Shown: positions 33,989 through 43,384 of the stretch, one piece after another | Numbering within the stretch: the first letter of the stretch is position 1 | Layout: each line of letters begins with the position of its first letter | Assembly (NCBI GenBank): GCA_001295775.1 | Contig: LJIA01000005.1 | Location: 354,384-418,383, forward strand | Reading direction: 5' to 3' | Length of the DNA: 64,000 nt | From: a beta proteobacterium AAP99 | Lineage (GTDB): Bacteria > Pseudomonadota > Gammaproteobacteria > Burkholderiales > Burkholderiaceae_C | The notes under the pieces: model-generated | Told to the model about the DNA's origin: nothing | Database searches by the model: none | Seen by the model: only the letters and a program-made list of their open reading frames with translations | Program-made: the position numbers and the translations under genes

Positions 33989-36094
33989 TCACTCGGGTAC
34001 GTTCACCACGCCACCGTTGACGCTGATGGCGTTGCCCGCGGCCGGGGTGGCGGCAATGGCGGGCAGGTTCACGGCCGCGTCAATCGCCGGGGCGCCCGTG
34101 CCGCGCGGGGTGGTGCGCACGACTTGGCTGGCTGGCAGCGGCGCGTTGCTCTTGAGGTGCGCCCACATCTGATTGAGCGCCTGGATGTTGTAGTGGTGCA
34201 TGGGGATATAGCGGTCTGCATAGCCGGGCACGGCGGCGATGAAGGTGTCGAAGTGCTGGGCGTTGGTCACCTCGATCACTGACAGCTTGCTGCTTGCACC
34301 TTCCACCAGCCGGTTCATGCCCAGGTAGGGGCGCGTGGTGTGGTTCACGGGCACCAGCGCATCACTGCGGCCGTGGACGATGATCGCCGGCTTGCCGCGC
34401 AGGTTGCCCGTCAGGCGGATCTCGTCCACCCCGGCCTTGAGTTTGGTGGCAGCCGCGTCCGTGCCCGTCCAGAGCGCCCGCAGGCACAGCGCGCCGGTGG
34501 TGCCCGCGTTGCCGTCGGCCAAGGTGTGCAGGATCGGCCCGGCGGCGGAATTCACCACCAGGTTCACGCCGCCCGTGGGCGGTACGCCGTTGCCCTGCGC
34601 AAACAGCAGGCCCATGGGCGAGGCGGCTGCTGCAGCCGGCTGGCCGGTGGTGGCGCTGGTGGTGGCAAAGGAGAAGCCGCATAGGTTCTCGGTCACGCTG
34701 GCGCGCGAGTAGGCGTTGGCGTAGGTCACGGCCACACCGGGCGTGGCCTGGGTGGCCCAATGGCTGGCGTGCAGCAGGTCGCTGTCGGCCTCCCAGCCGG
34801 CAGCGCGCAGTGCAGCCAACGCGACGTTGGCCTGGTCTGCAAAGGTGGCGCCGGTGATCACGCCCGCTGCGGCAAGGGCCGCGCAGCGGTTCTGCGCAAT
34901 GGTGGCGTTGATGGCTGCAAGGAAGGGCGAGGCCGCATTGGCCGGCGCATAGGCCGCACAGGGCTGCAGCAGGTTGGCCAGCGTCGTGTAGTCGTACAGC
35001 GTGCGGCCAAACGCGGCCACGTTGTTGCCGCCCCGCTGAACCTGCAGGCCGGCGGGTAGACGCAGGTTGATCTGCGGCTCACCCACCACCACGGCATCGA
35101 TCAGGCCGCCGGCATCCTGCTCGGCAGCGGCCAGCGCAGCGCCACCACCGTTGGACACCCCTGCGGCAATCACCGTGGTGTTGGCCGGCGTGATGCGCAC
35201 ACCGCGCACGCCGCTGCTGCTGACGGGGCCGTATTCCTCATTGAGCGCCCAGAGCGTGAACTCGATGGTCTGCAGGGTGTTGCGGCCCCAGTCCTTCTCC
35301 GGGTTCTGCTGGCTGTGCGCGTGCTTGAAGGCGTAGCGGAAGGGGTTGGCCGCATTGAAGGCCGCCAGATCCGCAGGCAGCACGTTGGCCGTGAAGTGGC
35401 TGCCGGCGCCCAGGCTGGCTGCCGTGCCCAGCGTGCCGTCAAAGAAGGTGACGATGCCCGTGGCCAGCTCATGCCCGCCGTTGCCCGAGCCCTTGTCGGT
35501 GTAGGCCACGGCGCAGCCGCGCTTCAGGCCCCATTCGCCTGCCGCCGAGATGGCGCCGTAGACCCCGCGCGAACCGCTGGAGGTGGCGGTGACGATGCAG
35601 GGGTTGGCGGGGTCGAAGCTAGCGGGAATCTGCGCCATCACCACCACGTTCACGCGGCCGGACCCGTCCGGGTCGGCGTAGGCGATGTACTCCTTGCCGG
35701 CGATCTTGCCCGCCCCCGCCGTGCTATTCACCGTGCCGTCCAGCGCCACGTTCGGCCCGTACAGGCGCCCGTAGCCGCCGGCCGCGGTGAAGTCCACCAG
35801 CGCGCGGTAGTTGTTGTAGATCGCGCGGCGCCGCAGCTCCGCCGCGGTGGGCGTGGCCGACACCGCAGGCGCCGCCCCGGCCAGGCCGTCCCAGCCCAGC
35901 CCGCCGGTGAGCAGATCGTCTGTGCTGCCGTTGTACGAAAGCACGGACACCGCGCGGATGTAGGACGGCTTGGCATTCACCGGCCCCGCGCCCGGCGCGT
36001 CACTGGAGGATGAGCCACCGCAGGCGGTGAGCGCAATGGTCAAAGGAACGGCGCCAAGCACAAGTGCGCGCCGCGTGGAGCGAAGGGTCGTCAT
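33989..36094 (-). CDS. 3-hydroxybutyrate oligomer hydrolase, lipoprotein
   Basis: A 701-residue protein of the D-(-)-3-hydroxybutyrate oligomer hydrolase family. It starts with a signal sequence ending LTIALTAC, a lipoprotein-type cleavage site, then a Gly/Ser linker. Conserved parts include YNGSTDDLLTGGLGWDGL, the nucleophile region VIAAGVSNGGGAAL and IIVHGRSDALVPVNHTTRPY. The family splits 3HB oligomers to monomer. It is divergent from a LysR regulator and upstream of the PHA depolymerase on the same strand, which fits stepwise degradation of external PHB. Location is probably the outer or inner membrane. Confidence 0.9.
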   Translation of the reverse strand: MTTLRSTRRALVLGAVPLTIALTACGGSSSSDAPGAGPVNAKPSYIRAVSVLSYNGSTDDLLTGGLGWDGLAGAAPAVSATPTAAELRRRAIYNNYRALVDFTAAGGYGRLYGPNVALDGTVNSTAGAGKIAGKEYIAYADPDGSGRVNVVVMAQIPASFDPANPCIVTATSSGSRGVYGAISAAGEWGLKRGCAVAYTDKGSGNGGHELATGIVTFFDGTLGTAASLGAGSHFTANVLPADLAAFNAANPFRYAFKHAHSQQNPEKDWGRNTLQTIEFTLWALNEEYGPVSSSGVRGVRITPANTTVIAAGVSNGGGAALAAAEQDAGGLIDAVVVGEPQINLRLPAGLQVQRGGNNVAAFGRTLYDYTTLANLLQPCAAYAPANAASPFLAAINATIAQNRCAALAAAGVITGATFADQANVALAALRAAGWEADSDLLHASHWATQATPGVAVTYANAYSRASVTENLCGFSFATTSATTGQPAAAAASPMGLLFAQGNGVPPTGGVNLVVNSAAGPILHTLADGNAGTTGALCLRALWTGTDAAATKLKAGVDEIRLTGNLRGKPAIIVHGRSDALVPVNHTTRPYLGMNRLVEGASSKLSVIEVTNAQHFDTFIAAVPGYADRYIPMHHYNIQALNQMWAHLKSNAPLPASQVVRTTPRGTGAPAIDAAVNLPAIAATPAAGNAISVNGGVVNVPE

Positions 36095-36222
36095 GGGATG
36101 TCTCCTCCCGGTGGGGTTGGAACGCAGCCCGTGTCGGCAAACACTTCACCTCCCAGGCTGTCTGTGGGGCGGACCTTAGCCCTGCGGGATCGCACAGAAC
36201 AGGCGAAAGAACGCAGGCATCT

Positions 36223-36238
36223 CGTGCAGAATTGCACG
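36223..36238. promoter_or_regulatory. Dyad at the LysR start, likely operator
   Basis: CGTGCA-GAAT-TGCACG is a perfect 6+6 dyad ending one base before the LysR ATG. It contains CAGAAT, a -10-like sequence 7 bases from that ATG. An LTTR binding site overlapping its own promoter, shared with the divergent oligomer hydrolase, is likely. Confidence 0.5.
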
Positions 36239-36239
36239 T

Positions 36240-37211
36240 ATGAAACCCCTTGACGACGCCCGCAAGCGCGCCACCACACGTTCACAGCACACGGCTCCCG
36301 ACACCCTCCCCGACTGGTCCGACCTGCGCTACTTCCTCGAGGTCGCGCGCACCGGCAGCCATGCGGGCGCGGCGCGGCGGCTGGATGTGGAGCACACCAC
36401 CGTGGCGCGGCGGCTGCAGCGGCTGACGGAGCAACTGGGCCGGCCGCTGTTCGAGCGCAGCCGGGCGGGGCTCACGCTCACCGCGGCGGGGCAGGTGTTG
36501 CGCGGCCATGCGGAGGCGATGGAGGCGCAGCTGCTCACAGCCGCGGAGCAGATCACGGGCGAGGCGGCGGCGGTGGCGGGCACGGTGCGCCTGGCGGTGC
36601 CGGAGGCGCTGGGCACCATGGTGCTGGCGCCGCGCCTGCCCCGGCTGTTTGCGGAGCACCCGGAGCTGCACATCGAACTGCTGCTCCTGCCGCGTTCACC
36701 CAGCCTGGCGGCGCGCGAGGCCGATCTGGCGGTGATGGTGGAGCCGCCGGCCAGTGGCCGCTATTACGTGACGCGCCTGACCGACCTGCGCTACGACCTT
36801 TGCGCCAGCAGCAGCTACCTGGCGGCGCACCCGCCGATCACCGCGCTGGACGACCTGACGCAGCACCGCTTTGTGGACTACGTGCAGGACTACCTGCTCT
36901 CTGATTCCCTGCGCTATCTGGACGAGCTGCAGCTCAAGCCGCAGCGTGTGTTTGCCGCCACCGGCATGCTGGCGCAGCACGCCGCGATTTCTGCCGGCAT
37001 CGGCATGGGCATGCTCACGCGCTATGTGCAAGCCGCGGACCCCAACCTGCGCCGCGTGCTGCCGGGGCAGGCGAGCGTGAAGCGCACGCTCTGGCTGGCC
37101 GCACCGAGCGAACTCTTCGGCCTGCGCCGCGTGCGCGTGGTTTGGGACTTTCTGCGCAGCATTGCAGAGGGCGAGCCCGCGCTTTTCGGCGGCCAGGCGA
37201 GGGACGCCTGA
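36240..37211 (+). CDS. LysR-family transcriptional regulator
   Basis: A 323-residue regulator. The N-terminal winged helix-turn-helix spans about residues 26-90 (DLRYFLEVARTGSHAGAARRL, VEHTTVARRLQRLTEQLG, FERSRAGLTLTAAG). The C-terminal part is the LysR effector domain (VRLAVPEALGTMVLAPRLPRL ...). A ~22-residue extension precedes the usual start. It is divergent from the 3HB oligomer hydrolase with 145 bases between, so it probably controls that gene and perhaps the depolymerase. The effector is unknown. Confidence 0.92.
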   Translation: MKPLDDARKRATTRSQHTAPDTLPDWSDLRYFLEVARTGSHAGAARRLDVEHTTVARRLQRLTEQLGRPLFERSRAGLTLTAAGQVLRGHAEAMEAQLLTAAEQITGEAAAVAGTVRLAVPEALGTMVLAPRLPRLFAEHPELHIELLLLPRSPSLAAREADLAVMVEPPASGRYYVTRLTDLRYDLCASSSYLAAHPPITALDDLTQHRFVDYVQDYLLSDSLRYLDELQLKPQRVFAATGMLAQHAAISAGIGMGMLTRYVQAADPNLRRVLPGQASVKRTLWLAAPSELFGLRRVRVVWDFLRSIAEGEPALFGGQARDA

Positions 37212-37300
37212 GGGGCATTTTCGGACAGCGTTTTTTTGAGACCCAACACGCCAAGAAGTCCTTGCAACAAGCGGGAACGGCCTCAGAAAACTCGAAATTT

Positions 37301-37337
37301 CATTCACTTTCAGCCAGCTTCCGGCTGAAAGTGAATG
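37301..37337. repeat. Perfect 15-bp inverted repeat
   Basis: CATTCACTTTCAGCC (37301-37315) and its exact complement (37323-37337) flank a 7-base loop. It lies in the 269-base gap between the LysR and ferritin-like genes, 144 bases before the latter. There is no T run on the plus strand. It may end the LysR transcript or be an operator. Confidence 0.55.
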
Positions 37338-37480
37338 ACTGGCCTGCGCGCCATCAGCGCAGCATCTGCCGGGTGTAAGGTCAATGCGCACGCACGGCCG
37401 CTGCGGCCTGGCTTGCCGCCCCCACAGGCGCGCTGCCCGTGGCCTGCCCACACCGCCTACTTTCGCCCGGAGCCCCCGCC

Positions 37481-39604
37481 ATGTCCGAGCTGTCGACCTC
37501 GCCCAACGCCGCCCCCGTGCCGCCCGGCATGGCGCCCGCCGTGAATTCCCTGGCCGGCGTGCCGAGCCGCGAGCTGCTGCTGCACGCCCTGTACGAAGCC
37601 GCCGAGCTGGAGCACAACCTGATGTGCACCTATCTCTATGCAGCCTTCAGCCTGAAGCAGGGCACGGCCGAAGGGCTGACCGAGGCGCAGGCCGAGGCGC
37701 TGGCGCGCTGGCGGCGCGAAATTCTGGACGTGGCCATCGAGGAGATGGGCCATCTGGTGGCGGTGTGGAACATCACGGCGGCGCTGGGCGGTGCGCCGCG
37801 CTTTGGCCGCGCCAACTTCCCGCTCGACCCGGGGTATCTGCCGGCGCGTGTGGTGGTGAAGCTCGCACCCTTGACCGACGCCACGCTGCAGCACTTCATC
37901 TTTCTGGAGCGGCCCGAGGGCAGCGACGAGCCCGACGGCGAAGGCTTTGCGCCGGAGCGCCTGTTCGTGCGCGGTGCACCGGGCGCACGCATCACGCCCA
38001 TGGCCACGGACTACGACACCGTCGGCAGCTTCTACAGCACCCTGGCCGGCGCGCTGGAGCGCTTCTGCGCCACGCACGGTGAAGACGCGGCCTTCTGCGG
38101 CCCGCGCACCCTGCAGATGTCGCCCACCGAGATCACGCTGCACGGTGCGCAGCCCGTCATCTGCCTGAAAACGGCGCTGGCCGCGCTGGACGCGATCGTG
38201 CGCCAGGGCGAAGGCGCGCCCACCGACAGTGCGGGCTCGCACTACGCGCGCTTTGTGGCCATTCGCCGCGAGCTGGCGCAGTTCAAGGCACAGGACCCCG
38301 GTTTCAAGCCAGCCCACCCGGCCGCCACCAACCCGGTGCTGCGCCGCCCGCCGCAGCCCGAAGGGCGAGTGTGGCTTGAAGATCCGCAAGCCACGGCCAC
38401 GGTGGATGTGGCCAACGCCAGCTACGGGCTCATGCTGCGCCTGCTGGCCTGGAGCTACGGCGTGCACGGCCCCGGCGGCGAGAAGGCGCTGGCCGTGGAC
38501 ATCGGCGTGGGGCTGATGCGCGCCATGACCCTGCTGGCCGAGCACGCTGCGCGCCTGCCCGCAGGCGAGTCCAACCCGCAGTGCAACGCCGGCATGAGCT
38601 TCACCGCACTGCGCGATGCCGCCGCGCTGCCGCCCGGCGAGGCCGGCAGGCGCTTTTTCATCGAGCGCCTGAACGAACTGGCCACTGCGGCCGAGGCCCT
38701 GGCACACACCAGCCCGCACACACGCACCGAGCAGGCCGCCAAGTTGTTCCGCAGCCTGGCGCGCCGCGGCAGCATCGGCTTTGAGCCACGCGGGCCGGTG
38801 GTGCTGCCGCGCGTGACCATCACCGCAACCGCCGCGCAGCTGGCCGAGGCGCAGGCTGCCGGCGGCATAGAAGGCGCTGCGGTGGTGATGCAGGCCATGC
38901 CGCTGCCTATGCCCACCCCTGCCGCATCGGCTGCGACGCCAGGCAGCACCAAGATCGACGGCGTGGAGCACGTGCAAGGCCGGGACCTCACACTCCTGTT
39001 CGAAGGCAAGCGCTGCATCCACGCGCGCTTCTGCGTGACCGGCGCGCCCAAGGTGTTTCTGGCCAACACGCCGGGTGACTGGATCTTCCCGGACGCCATG
39101 CCCACCGAGCGCCTGGTCGACATCGCCCACGCCTGCCCCTCAGGTGCCATCCGCTACGCCCGCAAGGACGGCCAGCCCGACGAATCCGCCCCGCCGGTGA
39201 ACCTCATCAGCGTGCGCGAGGCCGGCCCCTACGGCGTGCGCGCGCCCATCGTGCTGGACGGCGAACCGATTGGCTACCGCGCCACCCTGTGCCGCTGCGG
39301 CGCGAGCAAGAACAAACCCTTCTGCGACGGCAGCCACCACGACGTGAACTTTGCCGCCAGCGGCGAGCCCCCCACCGGCATCAACAGCCTGCCGACCGAC
39401 ATGCTCGCCGTACGCGACGGCCCCCTGCACATCGACCCCGAACCCAACGGCCCGCTCCAGATCAGCGGCAACATGGAAGTGCTGGCCGGCACCGGCCGCA
39501 TGGTCTGCCGCATCACCAGCGCCCGCCTGTGCCGCTGCGGTGGGAGCGCGACCAAGCCGTTTTGCGATGGGACGCATGTGAAGATTGGGTTCAAGAGCGA
39601 GTGA
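37481..39604 (+). CDS. Ferritin-like / Fer4-type / double CDGSH fusion protein
   Basis: A 707-residue fusion. Residues ~25-250 form a ferritin-like helical domain (VioB/iminophenylpyruvate-synthase type) with metal-ligand Glu/His candidates in YEAAELEHNLMCTYLY and VAIEEMGHLVAVWN. A helical middle part follows. Around residues 505-565 is a divergent [4Fe-4S] domain with Cys in RCIHARFC and HACPSGAIRY. Two CDGSH [2Fe-2S] sites end the protein: CRCGASKNKPFCDGSH and CRCGGSATKPFCDGTH. Function is unknown; an iron-redox or oxygen-dependent role is inferred. GGAG lies ~10 bases before ATG 37481. The NUDIX gene overlaps its stop. Confidence 0.85.
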   Translation: MSELSTSPNAAPVPPGMAPAVNSLAGVPSRELLLHALYEAAELEHNLMCTYLYAAFSLKQGTAEGLTEAQAEALARWRREILDVAIEEMGHLVAVWNITAALGGAPRFGRANFPLDPGYLPARVVVKLAPLTDATLQHFIFLERPEGSDEPDGEGFAPERLFVRGAPGARITPMATDYDTVGSFYSTLAGALERFCATHGEDAAFCGPRTLQMSPTEITLHGAQPVICLKTALAALDAIVRQGEGAPTDSAGSHYARFVAIRRELAQFKAQDPGFKPAHPAATNPVLRRPPQPEGRVWLEDPQATATVDVANASYGLMLRLLAWSYGVHGPGGEKALAVDIGVGLMRAMTLLAEHAARLPAGESNPQCNAGMSFTALRDAAALPPGEAGRRFFIERLNELATAAEALAHTSPHTRTEQAAKLFRSLARRGSIGFEPRGPVVLPRVTITATAAQLAEAQAAGGIEGAAVVMQAMPLPMPTPAASAATPGSTKIDGVEHVQGRDLTLLFEGKRCIHARFCVTGAPKVFLANTPGDWIFPDAMPTERLVDIAHACPSGAIRYARKDGQPDESAPPVNLISVREAGPYGVRAPIVLDGEPIGYRATLCRCGASKNKPFCDGSHHDVNFAASGEPPTGINSLPTDMLAVRDGPLHIDPEPNGPLQISGNMEVLAGTGRMVCRITSARLCRCGGSATKPFCDGTHVKIGFKSE

Positions 39605-40059
39605 GCGATCTGGCACCCACCAAGGCTTGCGCGATCGTCTTGCGGCAACGCGACAACGCCACTGAGCTGCTGGTCTTTCGCCATCCGCTGGCGGGCATCC
39701 AGATCGTCAAGGGCAAGATCGAACGGGGTGAATCCTCGCAGGCTGCTGCGCTGCGCGAGCTGTGGGAGGAAGCCGGCATTCGTGCGACACGGGTGACCGC
39801 TGATCTCGGCACATGGGCCTCACCGTATGAAGCTCAGGTCTGGGCACTTCATGTTTGCGAGGTGACAGGCGAACTGCCAGACACATGGACGCACCGCACC
39901 GCGGACGATGGTGGCCTCGACTTTGAATTCTTCTGGCATCCGCTGCCGAATGCACCCACTGCCGAGTGGCACCCCGTGTTCGCCGCGGCGTGGCGGCTCC
40001 TGGTCGCGCGAAGTCCTGGCCCTACTGCCCCCGCCAGCCCGGCAGCTTCAAGCCGCTGA
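39601..40059 (+). CDS. NUDIX hydrolase
   Basis: A 152-residue protein with a full NUDIX box: GKIERGESSQAAALRELWEEAGI (about residues 38-60), with the catalytic REL-EE core. NUDIX enzymes cleave nucleoside diphosphates linked to other groups; the substrate cannot be read from sequence. GTG 39601 overlaps the stop of the iron-sulfur fusion gene, implying coupling. Its 3' end overlaps the convergent TRIC-type gene by 38 bases. Confidence 0.88.
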   Translation: MSDLAPTKACAIVLRQRDNATELLVFRHPLAGIQIVKGKIERGESSQAAALRELWEEAGIRATRVTADLGTWASPYEAQVWALHVCEVTGELPDTWTHRTADDGGLDFEFFWHPLPNAPTAEWHPVFAAAWRLLVARSPGPTAPASPAASSR

Positions 40060-40660
40060 CCATCGCGGCCACGCGCAGCGCGCAGGTGACAAGCGCTGAG
40101 GCTGCGAGCGAGGCCTCGCTCGGCCAGCCCAGCTGGTCGCCGGCCACCGCCACCCATCCGCCCAGAAAGGCGCAAACGGCGTAGGGCTGGTGGTCGCTGA
40201 AGACCTTGGGGACTTCGTTGCAGGCGATGTCGCGCAGCACGCCACCGAACACGGCCGTGATCACGCCCATGAGCACGGCGACGATGGGCGGCAGGGTCTG
40301 GGCCAGCGCCAGTTGCGTGCCCACGGCGGTGAACAGGCCCAGGCCGAGGGCGTCGGGCCACTGGATGGCGCGCTCGGTGATGGCGAGGTGGCGCTTGCGC
40401 AGCAGAAGGGTGGCTGCGAGGCACAGTCCGAGGATCACCCACAGCCAGGCCGAGTGCTCGACCCAGTAGAACGGCCGGCGATCGAGCAGCACGTCACGCA
40501 AGGTGCCGCCGCCAAACGCAGCCAGCGTGGTGACGACGCACAGGCCCACCACATCGAGCTTCCTGCGCGCACCAGCCACCAGGCCCGAGGCGGCAAAGGC
40601 CAGAGTGGCGGCGGCTTCCACCACGGGCAGGGCGTGGGTCAGCGCATCAGCGGGCTGCAT
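40022..40660 (-). CDS. TRIC-type cation channel family protein (UPF0126)
   Basis: A 212-residue membrane protein with about seven hydrophobic segments. The duplicated UPF0126/TRIC motif is clear: TLAAFGGGTLRDVLLDRRPFYW in the first half and VITAVFGGVLRDIACNEVPKVF in the second. Bacterial TRIC homologs are monovalent cation channels; the physiological role is unclear. It is convergent with the NUDIX gene. Confidence 0.9.
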   Translation of the reverse strand: MQPADALTHALPVVEAAATLAFAASGLVAGARRKLDVVGLCVVTTLAAFGGGTLRDVLLDRRPFYWVEHSAWLWVILGLCLAATLLLRKRHLAITERAIQWPDALGLGLFTAVGTQLALAQTLPPIVAVLMGVITAVFGGVLRDIACNEVPKVFSDHQPYAVCAFLGGWVAVAGDQLGWPSEASLAASALVTCALRVAAMVSGLKLPGWRGQ

Positions 40661-40685
40661 GGCGGCACTGTCCGGAGCGCGGAGC

Positions 40686-41060
40686 TCAGCTCGCCTGCTG
40701 CAGGCGGACGCTCAGGCGCAGGCTCGCGCTGCCAAGATTCGTCCACATCCAGCAATAAGTCTCGGCCTTGGGCGCCTCGAAGCGATTCTGCGCGGTACGG
40801 ACCGCGGCCTGCTTAACCGCGTACACGGTCTCTTTGGCGAAGTGGTAGTGGATGTTGAAGTCCGTGGGCGCGGCGGCTTCGAACTGCCAGTCCACCTTGC
40901 TGCCCTGCGCGAGCGCACCGCAGACCTCGAAGTACTTGCCCGCGGCAATGGTGGTCTCGTGGCTGAACGCGCCGTCTTGCCACTTGAGATCGACGATGTG
41001 ATTTGCGGCCTGGGTCGGCCCGGCCAGCAAGGCGGCGAGCAGGCAGGCGGGGCGCAGCAT
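40686..41060 (-). CDS. Small exported protein of unknown function
   Basis: A 124-residue protein I do not recognise. ATG 41060 gives an apparent signal peptide (MLRPACLLAALLAGPTQAAN) with a TQA-A cleavage site. The mature part is ~105 residues with KYFEVCGAL, a HYHFAKETVYAV segment and a Trp-rich YCWMWTNLG near the end, suggesting a small beta-sandwich. The frame stays open upstream to 41279, but that part overlaps a dispersed repeat and lacks coding character. It starts ~25 bases from the TRIC-type gene and could share its transcript. Confidence 0.6.
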   Translation of the reverse strand: MLRPACLLAALLAGPTQAANHIVDLKWQDGAFSHETTIAAGKYFEVCGALAQGSKVDWQFEAAAPTDFNIHYHFAKETVYAVKQAAVRTAQNRFEAPKAETYCWMWTNLGSASLRLSVRLQQAS

Positions 41061-41218
41061 GTGGCGCAGGGTGTGCTGAAAGACGTGTTGAGGGCTGAGA
41101 GTCACGAGGTATGAGAGCAGGTCAAGGACGCCGGTCAGGGCGGCGCGGTCTAGCGCGTGCAGTGTCGCGATGCTACTGATCCGGTGGGCGCGGCGCCGAC
41201 GAAGGCGCTGTTCGCCCC

Positions 41219-41278
41219 TCCGCTTGCCTGGTGCGGCTTTCCAGGCATTTTGGCCTGAAGACCCGCGCCAACTGGACA
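41219..41278. repeat. Half copy of the REPIN/MITE family upstream of the small exported gene
   Basis: The copy reads TCCGCTTGCCTGG, then GCGGCTTTCCAGGCATTTT and GGCCTGAAGACCCGCGCC, close to the family core, ending in AACTGGAC. It lies between two minus-strand genes in a 284-base gap. Confidence 0.7.
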
Positions 41279-41344
41279 TCTAGTGGTGGCGCAGGGGCGT
41301 TGCGCACGACCGAACGGGTCGATCAGCGGGGCAATGCGGCCGAC

Positions 41345-42577
<1,233 letters not shown>

Positions 42578-42594
42578 GAGGGAGAGGGAATCTT

Positions 42595-43341
42595 GTGAAG
42601 CGGGAAGAGCTGACCGCCTATTTGGATGCGACGCTGGAGAGCGCGCGCTTCAAGGATTATTGCCCGAACGGCCTGCAGGTTGAAGGTCGCGCCAAGGTCA
42701 AGCGCCTGGTGACGGGCGTGACCGCCAGCGTGGCCCTGCTGCAGGCGGCGATCGCCGCCGAGGCCGACACGATCCTGGTCCACCACGGCTACTTCTGGAA
42801 GAACGAGCCGGCGCCGCTCACGGGGCCCAAGGCCGCGCGCATCCGCCGGCTGATGCAGAACGACATCAACCTCTACGCCTACCACCTGCCGCTGGACGCG
42901 CACCCGGTCATGGGCAACAACGCGCAGCTGGGCGCGCGCCTGGGGCTGATCGCCATCCAGCGCTTTGGCGAATACGACCTGGGCTTTGCCGCCGACCTGC
43001 AGGAGCCGGCCACGGCGGCGCAGTGGGTGCAGCGCATCGAGCAGCATCTGGAGCGCCCGCCGCAACTGCTGGGCAGCCCGGACCGTGTGATCCGCCGCGT
43101 GGGCTGGTGCACGGGAGGCGCGCAGGGCTACTTCGATGCCGCGATTGCCGCGGGCTGCGATCTGTTCATCACCGGCGAGGCCAGCGAACCCACCTACCAT
43201 CTGGCGCAGGAGTCCGGCGTGGCCTTCATCGCCGCCGGCCACCACGCCACCGAGCGCTACGGCGTGCAGGCGGTCGGCGAGCACTTGGCGCAGCGCTTCG
43301 GCATCGAACACACGTTCATCGACATCGCAAACCCGGTCTGA
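42595..43341 (+). CDS. Nif3-family dinuclear metal-centre protein (YbgI-like)
   Basis: A 248-residue Nif3/YbgI protein. Metal-ligand motifs are DTILVHHGYFW (His-His), YAYHLPLDAH (His/Asp) and the late IAAGHHATERYGV (His, Glu). YbgI-type proteins form hexameric rings with two metals per subunit; the activity is not settled despite the annotation GTP cyclohydrolase type 2. GTG 42595 is the start. An 18-bp palindrome overlaps its stop codon. Confidence 0.93.
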   Translation: MKREELTAYLDATLESARFKDYCPNGLQVEGRAKVKRLVTGVTASVALLQAAIAAEADTILVHHGYFWKNEPAPLTGPKAARIRRLMQNDINLYAYHLPLDAHPVMGNNAQLGARLGLIAIQRFGEYDLGFAADLQEPATAAQWVQRIEQHLERPPQLLGSPDRVIRRVGWCTGGAQGYFDAAIAAGCDLFITGEASEPTYHLAQESGVAFIAAGHHATERYGVQAVGEHLAQRFGIEHTFIDIANPV

Positions 43342-43350
43342 TCAGACCGG
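43333..43350. promoter_or_regulatory. 18-bp perfect palindrome upstream of an acyl-CoA ligase
   Basis: CCGGTCTGATCAGACCGG spans the Nif3 stop and ends 34 bases before the acyl-CoA ligase ATG. The position fits an operator for the ligase gene, for example for a TetR-type fatty-acid regulator, but no cognate regulator is in the window. Confidence 0.45.
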
Positions 43351-43384
43351 TACAAGACACCACAACAAGACGGAGGGACACACC

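Noticed and set aside
39289..39600. Upstream extension of the NUDIX gene
   Set aside because: It overlaps the CDSGH-coding end of the fusion gene in another frame; GTG 39601 begins the conserved protein.
41061..41279. N-terminal extension of the small exported protein
   Set aside because: It covers a dispersed repeat and would bury a good signal peptide inside the protein.
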